Source of the DNA: Flavobacteriales bacterium
Lineage (GTDB): Bacteria > Bacteroidota > Bacteroidia > Flavobacteriales_D > Crocinitomicaceae
Reading direction: 5' to 3'
Length of the DNA: 48,243 nucleotides
Assembly: GCA_009885545.1 (NCBI GenBank)
Contig: VFKM01000041.1
Coordinates: forward strand, 1-48,243
Part shown: positions 28,082 through 36,519 of the stretch, piece after piece
Layout of the letters: each line of letters starts with the position of its first letter
How positions within the stretch are numbered: position 1 is the first letter of the stretch
Program-made: the position numbers and the translations under genes
Notes under the pieces: generated by a model
What the model saw: the letters and a program-made list of their open reading frames with translations, nothing else
Told to the model about the DNA's origin: nothing
The model's database searches: none

Positions 28082-28420
28082 TTATTTTTTCTTTAGTAAT
28101 TCATCAATTGTCAAAGCGTAATCAAGTGAGTCATCTATAAAAAATAGTAACTCCGGGATTTTTCGCATATTTTTCAATCGTTTACCAACATCACCTCTAA
28201 TTTTACCAATATTTTCTTTTATGTTTTCAAGAACTTCTTGTTTATCTGGTCCAGCAAAAATACTAACGTAACACCTTGCTAAGGATAAATCAGAAGTGAC
28301 ACGAACAATCGTTACTGTGACCATCGCACCTAAACATATTTCACGTGCATTGCGTTGAAAAAACATTGATAATTCTTCTTGAATTACGCCTTCAATTTTA
28401 TTTTGTCTGATACTACTCAT
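28082..28420 (-). CDS. rbfA: Ribosome-binding factor A
   Basis: A 112-residue RbfA, a KH-fold protein needed for 30S subunit maturation and 16S rRNA 5'-end processing. It has the typical opening RQNKIEGVIQEELSMFFQ, then VTVTIVRVTSDLSLARCYVSIF and the closing RKIPELLFFIDDSLDYALTIDELLKK. It is the first gene of a two-gene unit with the Lol-type permease, whose reading frame begins 3 nt after the rbfA stop. It is transcribed divergently from the MsbA-like gene with a 69-nt shared promoter region. Confidence 0.93.
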   Translation of the reverse strand: MSSIRQNKIEGVIQEELSMFFQRNAREICLGAMVTVTIVRVTSDLSLARCYVSIFAGPDKQEVLENIKENIGKIRGDVGKRLKNMRKIPELLFFIDDSLDYALTIDELLKKK

Positions 28421-28424
28421 TGTA

Positions 28425-28432
28425 CAAAAGTA
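28425..28432 (-). promoter_or_regulatory. -7 promoter box of rbfA
   Basis: TACTTTTG on the minus strand matches TAnnTTTG exactly and ends 4 nt before the rbfA ATG. No good TTG was found at the usual distance upstream (only TTTT at about 21 nt). Confidence 0.5.
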
Positions 28433-28475
28433 ACAATTGTTACTGCCTGAATGAAAAGATAGGGAAACAAAAACT

Positions 28476-28483
28476 TATCTTTG
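28476..28483 (+). promoter_or_regulatory. -7 promoter box of the MsbA-like gene
   Basis: TATCTTTG matches TAnnTTTG exactly and ends 6 nt before the ATG at 28490. No clear -33 TTG is present at the usual spacing, so the strength is uncertain. Confidence 0.5.
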
Positions 28484-28489
28484 TTTCGC

Positions 28490-30331
28490 ATGAAGGGAAT
28501 AATTGAAATTTATCGGTACACTTTTTCGCACAAAGGACGCTCAATTCTGGTGATTTTATGCAATCTTTTATTTGTTCTGTTTAATTTATTATCACTGGTA
28601 TTGTTTATACCATTTCTTCAATTAATTTTTGTTCCTGCAGTAAAAGTTTTAAATCTTAAAGCGCCAATTTGGAATGGCCAGTTATTTGATTTAGGTTCTT
28701 ATGTAACAGATTATTACAATTACTACATGCAAAAAATGGCGAATGAAGATCCTAAACAAGCCTTATTGTTTGTGTGTGTTACAGTATTCATTTCATTTTT
28801 ATTAAAGAATATTTTCCGTTACGGTGCAATTTGGCATCAATCAGAATTAAGAATGGCTGTTGTTAGAGATATTCGTAATAAGCTCTTTGAAAAATCATTG
28901 AATTTACCACTTTCATTTTATAATAATGAGAGAAAGGGGGATTTGATGGCACGCATGAATAGTGATGTCGGTGAAATTGAAGTTGCTGTAATCAGTATGT
29001 TGGAGTTATTTTTTAGAGAGCCAATAGCCATTATAATAAATGTCACAGCGCTTATATATTTGAGTCCCCAGCTCACAATAATTTCTTTTATTTTACTACC
29101 TATAACGGCTTTGGTAATATCTAGAATTGGAAAAAGCTTAAAAAGAACAGCTAAAAAGGGTCAAGAACAAATGGGCCTTTTATTTTCATCTATGGAAGAA
29201 GGGTTAAGTGGGATACGTGTCATTAAGGCTTTTAATGCTGTTCCTCAGGTTTTTGGGTCATTCAAAAAAGTAAATTTGAATCACCAACAATTGATTACAA
29301 AAGCATTTAGAAAAAGAGATATTTCACCGGTTCTTAATGAAACATTGGGTGCAGCTGTAATGTTAGGATTGGTATGGTTTGGAGGCTCAATGATCCTAGA
29401 CAAAGAAAGTTCACAGCATTTGACAGGAGATATTTTTATTACGTTTATAATAGTTTTTTCACAGTTGTTAAGACCAATCCAAGGGATCTCAACGTCATTG
29501 GCAAATTTGAATAAATCCAAAGCATCTCAAGATCGAATTAATGAAATTTTGAATGCAGATGAAAAAATTTATGAATCATCAAATCCCATTGAATTACCAG
29601 AATTGAAAGTTGACATTCGTTATGAAAATGTATCCTTTAAATACAAAGATGAATTAGTTTTGAAAAACATCAATCTTACAATTGCAAAAGGGAAATCAAT
29701 TGCTTTGGTAGGAGAATCAGGTAGTGGAAAATCAACACTTGGAGATTTATTGCCACGATTCTATGATGTAACAGAAGGTACGATTCTGTTCGATAATATT
29801 CCTATCAAAGATTGTTCAATCCAAGACCTTAGAAATCACATTGGAATTGTTTCTCAAGAATCCATTCTATTCAATTCTTCTATTAGAGAAAACATTGCTT
29901 TTGGGATGCTTGATTCAACAATAGCACAAATTCAGCAAGCAGCTAAAATTGCTAATGCACATGAATTTATTATGAACTTAGAGAATGGTTATGATACTAA
30001 TATTGGAGAACGAGGCAACAAACTCTCTGGCGGACAAAAGCAACGAATAAGTATAGCAAGAGCCATTTTAAAAAATCCGAACATTTTAATCTTAGATGAG
30101 GCTACTTCGGCTTTAGATACTGAATCAGAAAAGTTGGTACAAGATGCTTTGGATAATTTAATGAAGGATAGAACTTCTATCATTATAGCACATAGGTTAA
30201 GTACAATTCGAAATGTTGATGAAATAATAGTTTTGTCAAAAGGAGAAATTAAAGAAAGAGGCACCCATAATGAACTACTTGCATTGAAAGGAGCGTATTA
30301 TAATCTCTGTTCTTTACAAGGTATGTCATAA
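28490..30331 (+). CDS. ABC exporter, MsbA-like (fused transmembrane and ATPase domains)
   Basis: A 613-residue half-transporter counted from the ATG at 28490; an upstream TTG at 28481 is possible but overlaps the promoter box. The N-terminal region (about 1-330) has the six-helix exporter fold (ILVILCNLLFVLFNLLSLVLF as helix 1, continuing from residue 18). The ATPase domain has Walker A GESGSGKST, Q-loop VSQESILFN, signature LSGGQKQRISIARA, Walker B ILILDEATSALD and the switch histidine in IIIAHRLST. MsbA flips lipid A core in Gram-negatives; related exporters carry peptides or lipids. The nearby LPS and envelope genes fit lipid export, but the substrate is not proven. Confidence 0.88.
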   Translation: MKGIIEIYRYTFSHKGRSILVILCNLLFVLFNLLSLVLFIPFLQLIFVPAVKVLNLKAPIWNGQLFDLGSYVTDYYNYYMQKMANEDPKQALLFVCVTVFISFLLKNIFRYGAIWHQSELRMAVVRDIRNKLFEKSLNLPLSFYNNERKGDLMARMNSDVGEIEVAVISMLELFFREPIAIIINVTALIYLSPQLTIISFILLPITALVISRIGKSLKRTAKKGQEQMGLLFSSMEEGLSGIRVIKAFNAVPQVFGSFKKVNLNHQQLITKAFRKRDISPVLNETLGAAVMLGLVWFGGSMILDKESSQHLTGDIFITFIIVFSQLLRPIQGISTSLANLNKSKASQDRINEILNADEKIYESSNPIELPELKVDIRYENVSFKYKDELVLKNINLTIAKGKSIALVGESGSGKSTLGDLLPRFYDVTEGTILFDNIPIKDCSIQDLRNHIGIVSQESILFNSSIRENIAFGMLDSTIAQIQQAAKIANAHEFIMNLENGYDTNIGERGNKLSGGQKQRISIARAILKNPNILILDEATSALDTESEKLVQDALDNLMKDRTSIIIAHRLSTIRNVDEIIVLSKGEIKERGTHNELLALKGAYYNLCSLQGMS

Positions 30332-30347
30332 AGATTTAACGATCTGA

Positions 30348-31196
30348 TCATTTAAAATTCATATAGTCTTTAGGATTTACCGCACTTTGATTATACCATA
30401 ATTCAAAATGTAAATGCGGGCCATTCGTGTTTTCACCAGTATTTCCCACAATGGCAATAGGGTCGCTCATCTGAACTTTTGAGCCCAATTTTTTTAAAAT
30501 GATTTTGGTGTGTTTGTAAACTGAAATATATCCGTTTGCATGGTCCAAGACAAGCACGAAACCATCTTTTTGTGAATATCCTGAATAGATTACAGTACCA
30601 GAAAGACAAGCCAAAATAGTTCTGTCTTTGGCCGTCACGATATCAATTCCAGAATGGTTATTTACATCAAATTCTTGACTAACTGTCCCTGTAACTGGCT
30701 CTACAAAAAATTGAATAGCTGATTTTTTCTTTTTTTTCGGGTTAGTGCGCAAATCATCTTTTACCTTCTCAGATAAATTTGCTTCATTTTCAGTTTGATC
30801 GGTATGTATAGTAACAGTATTTGTAGGGTTACTTTCAGGAGCTTTCTCATCTAAAGAATCTACTATTATTTCTCCAGTTATGATTTTTTTAATAGATAAA
30901 ATATATGCTTCTTGTTCATCTATTCGTTTATTTAAAGACGTTATTTTTCTATGTTGCATCTCTAAATTATTTCTATCTAGTGTTACATCATTTTTAGTGA
31001 AATAAGTTGAAAAAGGGCCTTTTATAACAAAGAAAGTAAATAAGAAACCTATGAAAAGACAAATAATTAGCATTAACGAAATCAGTTGAATTCCAGTAGC
31101 ATTAAAACTCCATCGCTCTTCGAAATTAGTTGGATTCGAAATAGCATATTTATTCGATTGCCGAAGTTTAAATAAAATGATTTTAATCCGATTCAT
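30348..31196 (-). CDS. Membrane-anchored M23 peptidase (LytM domain)
   Basis: A 282-residue protein counted from the ATG at 31196; an upstream TTG at 31214 would add six residues but is a less likely start. It has a cytoplasmic N-terminus, one membrane helix (about 30-55: SLMLIICLFIGFLFTFFVI), a short coiled coil and a Lys-rich linker. The C-terminal M23/LytM domain (about 160-282) has zinc-ligand motifs H-x3-D in NNHSGIDIV and HLHFELW near the end; YKHTK supplies the catalytic histidine. It should cut peptidoglycan cross-links or act as an envelope regulator. Convergent with the ABC exporter, 16 nt between stops. Confidence 0.9.
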   Translation of the reverse strand: MNRIKIILFKLRQSNKYAISNPTNFEERWSFNATGIQLISLMLIICLFIGFLFTFFVIKGPFSTYFTKNDVTLDRNNLEMQHRKITSLNKRIDEQEAYILSIKKIITGEIIVDSLDEKAPESNPTNTVTIHTDQTENEANLSEKVKDDLRTNPKKKKKSAIQFFVEPVTGTVSQEFDVNNHSGIDIVTAKDRTILACLSGTVIYSGYSQKDGFVLVLDHANGYISVYKHTKIILKKLGSKVQMSDPIAIVGNTGENTNGPHLHFELWYNQSAVNPKDYMNFK

Positions 31197-31334
31197 ATTG
31201 AACAAAGCTGTCAAATTTTATCGTGTTGTGCAACAAATAAGTGTATTTCTTCGTTAATTTGTTCTACATTAGAATATTCTTGGTGCGAAATTTGGAAGTC
31301 CCGACAACGAAATCAAGTTTTATACGTCTATAGA

Positions 31335-33719
31335 TTGTTGAACAAATACTTTTACATATCGACCTTATTTAGTTTCGTTTGCCTTTATTCAAATGGCCAA
31401 TTGATAACGACACCAGGAGCATCTCCAAGCTCTTTGGTTCAAAATGTATTATTGGGCTCTGGGGTAACTGTTTCTAACATTATGTATAATGGTAGCCTTG
31501 GTGCAATAAGTGAATTTACTGCAGCAGGGACAAATCTTGGTATAGCAAATGGTATAGTATTGACAACTGGAACAGTAAGTAATACTGATGATGGACCTCA
31601 AGGGCCGAACAATCAAACCAATTCTGGTTTAGATAATAGTGTTGGTGGTTCTGGTTTATTATCTAGTATTATAGGTGGAACGGAGACATTCAATGCTGCT
31701 GTTTTGGAATTTGATTTTGTTCCATACTCTGATACAGTTCGTTTCAAATACGTTTTTGGCTCTGAAGAATACCCTGAATTTGCGCCACCAAATAATGCTA
31801 GTTATAATGACGTTTTTGGGTTCTTTATTTCTGGTCCTGGAATAGCAGGTAATCAAAATATTGCAAGACTTTCCAATGGATCAATTGTTTCCATTAATAA
31901 TGTAAATCCAATAACGAATTCCTCTTATTATAATGCAAATGGAGACGGGAATTCTGCACCTCAAAATGGGTCACCATTTTATATACAATATGATGGTTTT
32001 ACAGATGTTTTGGAGGCAGTTTCTCAAGTTCAATGTGGACAAACTTATCATTTAATTATTGCTATCGCCGATGTTGGAGATGGAATTTTTGATTCAGGGA
32101 TATTTTTAGAAGCAAATAGTTTGTCATCAAAAACACCTGTTGACATTACTTATGTGCTTTCGCAACAAGCTTTTCCAGACCCAAACTTAATGGCGGAAGG
32201 ATGTGTATCAGCAACAGTCACTTTAACAAGAGGGATCAATGACTTGGCCTCCCCTATGACAATACCAATTAACGTTTCAGGAACAGCGATAGAAGGTGTT
32301 GATTATTCGAATGTTCCAAATTCAATTACTTTTCCTGCTGGACAAACGACAGTTACATTTACAATTGATGCTTTCGCGGATTTACTTATCGAAGGTCAAG
32401 AATCTATTATTTTGAATTTTCCGATTTCGGACCCTTGTGGAAACGTTACTCCTATTGTTATAAACTTAGGCATTTCAGATGTACAACCTGTAGCAGTTAC
32501 TGTTTCAGATGCTACTGTTCTGTGCCCTGGTAATAATGTTACTCTTACAGCCATTGCAAGTGGGGGAGTTCCCCCATATACTTACAATTGGGATACTGGA
32601 GCAACAACGCCAAGTATTTCGGTCGCGCCATTAACAAATCAAACATATACAGTCTCTGTAACTGACAATTGTTTAAACGAAACCGCCTCTGGTTCAGGGA
32701 TAGTAACCGTGCCGGTATATGCACCAATGATCATAACTGAAACACCGGATATAACAGAAATTTGTCCATACATCACTGCGCAATTAACAGCGGTAGTTAC
32801 TGGTGGTGCTGGAGGATACACTTATAGTTGGTCTTCAAGTCAAGGACAACAATTAGGGAATTTGTCTACACAAAGTGTTACTCCTTCAACCACAACCACC
32901 TACACTGTTGTAGTTACAGATCAATGTGGAACGCAACAATCTGTAGACATTCTGTACACAATTACCAGCCCTCCATTATTAATTACTATGAGTCCTTTTG
33001 TAGAAATTTGTCCGGGAGATAGTGTTCAATTAAGTGTTTCAGCAACTGGAGGCTATGGTCAATATTATTATTTATGGCCACAAACAGGTGAAAATACAGC
33101 TTCAATTTGGGTTACTCCTTCAGAATCTAGTACGTATCAAGTTATAGTTTCTGATGAATGCCAAACATTTACTGTAAGTGGAACAACAAGCGTGGCCGTG
33201 ATTCATCCAATTGCAAATTTTGTTATTTCAAGTCACACTTTGTTTGATGACTTACCAGTTACATTCCAAAACACAACAGTAAATGGTGAAAGTTATGAAT
33301 GGTTTTTTGGAGATGGTAATACATCAACGATTGTTCATCCAAACAATACATACGAGGATCCTGGGTTATACTTAATTACGCTTATTGCAACAGATGAGAA
33401 AGGTTGCAAGGACACTATTTCGAAACCAATTTCTATTGAGGAAGCGTATTATGTTTATGTTCCTAATACATTTACTCCTGACGGTTTTAGATTGAATAAT
33501 GTTTTTAAAGCAAGTACAATTGGGGTTCGTTCATTAAAAATAGATATATACAATCGATGGGGAGAAAAATTATTTTCCTCTGAAGAGTTAAATTTTTATT
33601 GGGATGGCACATATAAGGGTATAATTATGCAAGACGGGACGTATTCCTGGAAAATTAGCTATATCACACGTTCCGGTAGAGAAGAAGAATTAGTTGGACA
33701 CGTGAATATCATAAAATAA
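31335..33719 (+). CDS. Secreted surface protein: choice-of-anchor L, Ig/SprB-like repeats, PKD, T9SS type B CTD
   Basis: A 794-residue secreted protein. A signal peptide (about 1-21) is followed by a choice-of-anchor L domain (about 25-250: NGIVLTTGTVSNT, FVFGSEEYPEF-like YVFGSEEYPEF). A Calx-beta-like domain (about 285-375: IEGVDYSNVPNSITFPAGQ) and three Ig/SprB-like modules (about 380-620; NVTLTAIASGG, YTYNWDTGATT) follow. A PKD domain (FFGDGNTSTIVHPNNTY, about 655) precedes the gliding-motility/T9SS type B C-terminal domain (VPNTFTPDG, IYNRWGEKLF, DGTYSWKI; about 708-794). The start is TTG (31335 or 31338); no in-frame ATG exists upstream before the signal peptide. Probably an adhesin-like surface protein. 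Confidence 0.9.
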   Translation: MLNKYFYISTLFSFVCLYSNGQLITTPGASPSSLVQNVLLGSGVTVSNIMYNGSLGAISEFTAAGTNLGIANGIVLTTGTVSNTDDGPQGPNNQTNSGLDNSVGGSGLLSSIIGGTETFNAAVLEFDFVPYSDTVRFKYVFGSEEYPEFAPPNNASYNDVFGFFISGPGIAGNQNIARLSNGSIVSINNVNPITNSSYYNANGDGNSAPQNGSPFYIQYDGFTDVLEAVSQVQCGQTYHLIIAIADVGDGIFDSGIFLEANSLSSKTPVDITYVLSQQAFPDPNLMAEGCVSATVTLTRGINDLASPMTIPINVSGTAIEGVDYSNVPNSITFPAGQTTVTFTIDAFADLLIEGQESIILNFPISDPCGNVTPIVINLGISDVQPVAVTVSDATVLCPGNNVTLTAIASGGVPPYTYNWDTGATTPSISVAPLTNQTYTVSVTDNCLNETASGSGIVTVPVYAPMIITETPDITEICPYITAQLTAVVTGGAGGYTYSWSSSQGQQLGNLSTQSVTPSTTTTYTVVVTDQCGTQQSVDILYTITSPPLLITMSPFVEICPGDSVQLSVSATGGYGQYYYLWPQTGENTASIWVTPSESSTYQVIVSDECQTFTVSGTTSVAVIHPIANFVISSHTLFDDLPVTFQNTTVNGESYEWFFGDGNTSTIVHPNNTYEDPGLYLITLIATDEKGCKDTISKPISIEEAYYVYVPNTFTPDGFRLNNVFKASTIGVRSLKIDIYNRWGEKLFSSEELNFYWDGTYKGIIMQDGTYSWKISYITRSGREEELVGHVNIIK

Positions 33720-33736
33720 CGAAAGAAATTCCCGTG

Positions 33737-33808
33737 TTGACCGAGCTTGTATAGAAAAGGTTTGAGGTTAGAAATGAATTCGAGCGGTGACTGAGCTTGT
33801 CGAGGTCA
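33737..33808. repeat. Two copies of a REP-like short repeat
   Basis: Copy 1 is TTGACCGAGCTTGTATAG (33737-33754) and copy 2 GTGACTGAGCTTGTCGAG (33787-33804), agreeing at 14 of 18 positions. Copy 2 is bounded by TGAC (33788-33791) and GTCA (33805-33808). The core GAGCTTGTCGA resembles a short element that I recall as common between genes in many bacterial genomes. The final TCA of copy 2 is the reverse complement of the TGA stop codon of the SDR gene. Confidence 0.55.
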
Positions 33809-34594
33809 AAGCGACTTAGTCCTCCCTCCATCAACAGGTACATTAATCCCATTGATATACGCAGCTGCAGGTGAAGCTAAAAATGCAATTGCTGCAGCAA
33901 TTTCTTCCGGTTGGGCAATTCTTTTCATAGGTGTTTCAGAAGCCATTTCAATAAAGACATCTTCTACTGTTTCGTTGAATTGATCAGCTTTAATTTGTGC
34001 TATACTTTGTAAACGTGCGGTATTTGTTGCTCCTGGTAATACATTGTTTACAGTTATTCCAAAGCCTCCTAATTCATTTGCAAGTGTCTTACTCCAATTA
34101 GCTACTGCTCCTCGGATTGTATTGGAAACTCCTAAGTTTGGTAAAGGTTGTTTTACTGAAGTAGAAATCACATTGATAATTCTACCATATCCTTCTTCTT
34201 TCATCACGGGATAAATTGCTTGAACAAGAATGTGGTTGCAAATTAGATGCTGATTAAAAGCAATTAAAAATTCATCTGGAGCAGCATCTTTTATCGCACC
34301 GCCTTTTGGTCCGCCAGAGTTATTGATGAGAATGTGAATTTTATTTCCTGATTGAATATATTTTTGAATAGTTGTTTTCAAATTACTTGGATTCGAAAAA
34401 TCTGCAACTAAATAATCATGATTTTGCCCTTGTGATGAATCTAATTCATTCAAAGTAATTTTTAATTTGTCTTCATTTCGTGCTAAAAGAATAATATTGG
34501 CCCCTAAATTAGCTAATTCAATAGCTGTTGCTTTTCCTATTCCTTGAGTGCTACCACAAACAAGAGCTGTTTTATTTAATAGACTTAAATTCAT
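33806..34594 (-). CDS. SDR-family oxidoreductase with unusual active site
   Basis: A 262-residue short-chain dehydrogenase. The nucleotide-binding motif CGSTQGIGKA (residues 13-22) and NNSGG (91-95) are normal, and the C-terminus VPVDGGRTKSL is typical. The active-site segment reads STSVKQPLPNLGVSNTIRGAV. Aligned with the canonical Ser-x12-Tyr-x3-Lys, Ser144 is present but the Tyr position is Ser157 and the Lys position is Arg161. Subgroups with a similar VSNxxRxAV segment exist, so this is a family trait and not a broken gene. The substrate is unknown; the divergent 3-hydroxyanthranilate dioxygenase gene suggests, but does not show, a link to the kynurenine route. The stop codon lies in a REP-like repeat. 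Confidence 0.85.
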   Translation of the reverse strand: MNLSLLNKTALVCGSTQGIGKATAIELANLGANIILLARNEDKLKITLNELDSSQGQNHDYLVADFSNPSNLKTTIQKYIQSGNKIHILINNSGGPKGGAIKDAAPDEFLIAFNQHLICNHILVQAIYPVMKEEGYGRIINVISTSVKQPLPNLGVSNTIRGAVANWSKTLANELGGFGITVNNVLPGATNTARLQSIAQIKADQFNETVEDVFIEMASETPMKRIAQPEEIAAAIAFLASPAAAYINGINVPVDGGRTKSL

Positions 34595-34611
34595 AATTCA
34601 AAAATTTATGT

Positions 34612-34639
34612 CAAATTTATAAATATTAGACAGAACCAA
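34612..34639 (-). promoter_or_regulatory. Promoter of the SDR gene
   Basis: On the minus strand, TTG (34637-34639) is followed after 17 nt by TAAATTTG (34612-34619), within the phylum's usual spacing. The ATG at 34594 is 17 nt further. Confidence 0.55.
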
Positions 34640-34807
34640 GTTCATATTTGTTTAAAACACTTAAAGAATCATTCTTCCCATAGTTAATAGAATATTCGTT
34701 AAATTTATTTTAACGATAAAGTCTTTTTTCTAATTAGTGAATTTTCTAACACATTTAATCAGATTAAATTTGAAAGACTTTTTATCTTTATCAAAAAAAC
34801 ACAGATT

Positions 34808-35335
34808 ATGTTAGCTCCTTTCAATTTACAACAGTGGATAAACGATAACCGTGATTTGTTAAAACCACCAATTGGGAATAAAAATCTTTATGTTCAGGCA
34901 GGGGACTTTATAGTTATGATAGTTGGTGGACCAAATGCTCGAAAGGATTATCATTTCAATGAAAGTGAAGAGCTTTTCTATCAAATTGAAGGTGATGCAA
35001 CAGTTCGAGTTCAAATAGACGGTAAAGCAACAGATATTATAATTAAAGAAGGAGACATTTTTTTATTACCCGGAAACATTCCTCATTCGCCAATTCGAGT
35101 AGCAAATACAGTTGGACTGGTAATTGAAAAGGTCAGAAAAGGAACAGATCTGATGGATGGTTTGATGTGGTTTTGTGATAACTGCAATAATAAATTACAC
35201 GAATATAGATTTCCATTGGAGAATATTGAAAATGATTTTTTATCAAGATTCAAAAAGTTCTATGCTTCTGAAGATTTAAGAACATGTTCCAAATGTGGAC
35301 ACGTTATGGAAATTGATGAGCGTTTTATAGAATAA
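34808..35335 (+). CDS. 3-hydroxyanthranilate 3,4-dioxygenase
   Basis: A 175-residue cupin. The catalytic iron ligands are H49, E55 and H93, with the same mutual spacing as H51/E57/H95 of the well-studied Cupriavidus enzyme. The substrate-binding arginines R45 and R97 are in place. The C-terminal rubredoxin-like iron site is C123/C126 (WFCDNC) and C160/C163 (TCSKC). It opens the ring of 3-hydroxyanthranilate, leading to quinolinate (NAD synthesis) or tryptophan breakdown. Other kynurenine-pathway genes are not in the window. It lies divergent to the SDR gene, and its stop is 1 nt from that of the next convergent gene. Confidence 0.95.
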   Translation: MLAPFNLQQWINDNRDLLKPPIGNKNLYVQAGDFIVMIVGGPNARKDYHFNESEELFYQIEGDATVRVQIDGKATDIIIKEGDIFLLPGNIPHSPIRVANTVGLVIEKVRKGTDLMDGLMWFCDNCNNKLHEYRFPLENIENDFLSRFKKFYASEDLRTCSKCGHVMEIDERFIE

Positions 35336-35336
35336 T

Positions 35337-36509
35337 TTAATCCCTAATTATACAAAATCGATAATTTCTTAAATTTCCATTTTCGGTAAAATTTAGGACA
35401 TACCAGCCATTTGAAATAGTAGCAGGCGCAGTGAAAGAATTATCTTGCTGAATTTCACCTGAAAAAAATGTTTTCCCGAAAAGATCTTTGACAATAAATT
35501 GTTGTCCGGAAAAATTGTTTCCAGAAATCATAATTGGCCCTATGCCATTTGAAATTGTAGGATATAAAGAATTTTGAGTTTTAATTTCATTTAAACCGGA
35601 TACCCCGCATTGATCATTTATTTGTGTACTCATATGTGAATTAAAGTATCCATTTAAAACAGTAGCAAAAACATCTGAAAACAACTTCCTATTTAAATAT
35701 GAATCTCTAACGCCTATGAAATTACATTCCATTTGAACTCCGTCAACCAAATTTCCAATGGCATATGACGTGTTTTGTGCTGTATTATAACCTCCGCTAA
35801 AATAATTGCTGCCAATTCCTGGGAAAGGATCCTGTAGACTTGGAACAGCCGGATAGCCATTGTTTGCAAATAGAGTCCCTAATGCAAAATTTCCTTTAAG
35901 AAGTTCAGTATGTGGTGATCCATTTATGTTATTGTAAACTAAATGTTGAATCGAACTATAATTGATATATTGGGTGCTGTTTAACGTGGCATCTGAAAAT
36001 TCCAATTCCTCTTCAAACAATAAATAACCCAATTCAAGTCTCTGAATAGGATTTCCATGCCCGTGGAGGTCAATATAAAAAACTTTTTCACCATGTTGCT
36101 GTAGTGCTAAATTTTGCGCTGAATCAATGTATTTTTGAAATTCATTCCAGGATGTAATTGCTTCTGCATTGCCACACGTTCCATCATTTTCATTTCGGTT
36201 ACAATCTAATTTACTGCGTTTTAAATTGCAATAGATCATATGAGGGTGACATCCCGTCAAACTAAACAAACTGGAATCAATTTGTTTACCAAGATCTATT
36301 GTATTGGCATCTGTAACCATTACAGGGCTATTGCATGTTCTATCGGGAATTGAAATTGGTTCTAAAGAACCTCCATGTGGAACAGATATTACAATTGGCA
36401 GATCTCCTGGATGATACTCAATATAACCGTTTGTACCATAAACAATTTGTGCACCAATTGAAAAAGAACAAAAAATAAAATACATCATGAAATAGTAAGT
36501 TGATTTCAT
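35337..36509 (-). CDS. Secreted N-formylglutamate-amidohydrolase-like protein with T9SS type A CTD
   Basis: A 390-residue protein with a signal peptide (about 1-20, ending SFSIGA). The N-formylglutamate amidohydrolase-like domain (about 30-285) has IVISVPHGG, RNENDGTCG, FYIDLHGHG and MECNFIGVRD. The conserved His and Asp/Glu residues look like the metal-binding set of that family. The C-terminal domain (about 315-390: NSLYPTISNGIGPIMI, VKDLFGKTFFSG, NGWYVLNF, RFCIIRD) is a T9SS type A sorting signal. The fold is normally cytoplasmic and part of histidine breakdown, so here it is an exported variant that may act on N-acylated amino acids or peptides. It follows the giant surface protein gene by 10 nt. 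Confidence 0.82.
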   Translation of the reverse strand: MKSTYYFMMYFIFCSFSIGAQIVYGTNGYIEYHPGDLPIVISVPHGGSLEPISIPDRTCNSPVMVTDANTIDLGKQIDSSLFSLTGCHPHMIYCNLKRSKLDCNRNENDGTCGNAEAITSWNEFQKYIDSAQNLALQQHGEKVFYIDLHGHGNPIQRLELGYLLFEEELEFSDATLNSTQYINYSSIQHLVYNNINGSPHTELLKGNFALGTLFANNGYPAVPSLQDPFPGIGSNYFSGGYNTAQNTSYAIGNLVDGVQMECNFIGVRDSYLNRKLFSDVFATVLNGYFNSHMSTQINDQCGVSGLNEIKTQNSLYPTISNGIGPIMISGNNFSGQQFIVKDLFGKTFFSGEIQQDNSFTAPATISNGWYVLNFTENGNLRNYRFCIIRD

Positions 36510-36519
36510 AAATAGAATT

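Noticed and set aside
28082-28420. Read-through fusion of RbfA with the Lol-type permease, because both are in the same frame around the TAA
   Set aside because: RbfA ends at its normal length and the permease begins with its usual N-terminal sequence right after the stop, so two separate proteins are far more likely than stop-codon read-through.
32545-33022. Several short open frames inside the choice-of-anchor L protein gene
   Set aside because: They are out-of-frame by-products of the repetitive Thr/Val/Ser-rich coding sequence with no start signals or protein motifs.
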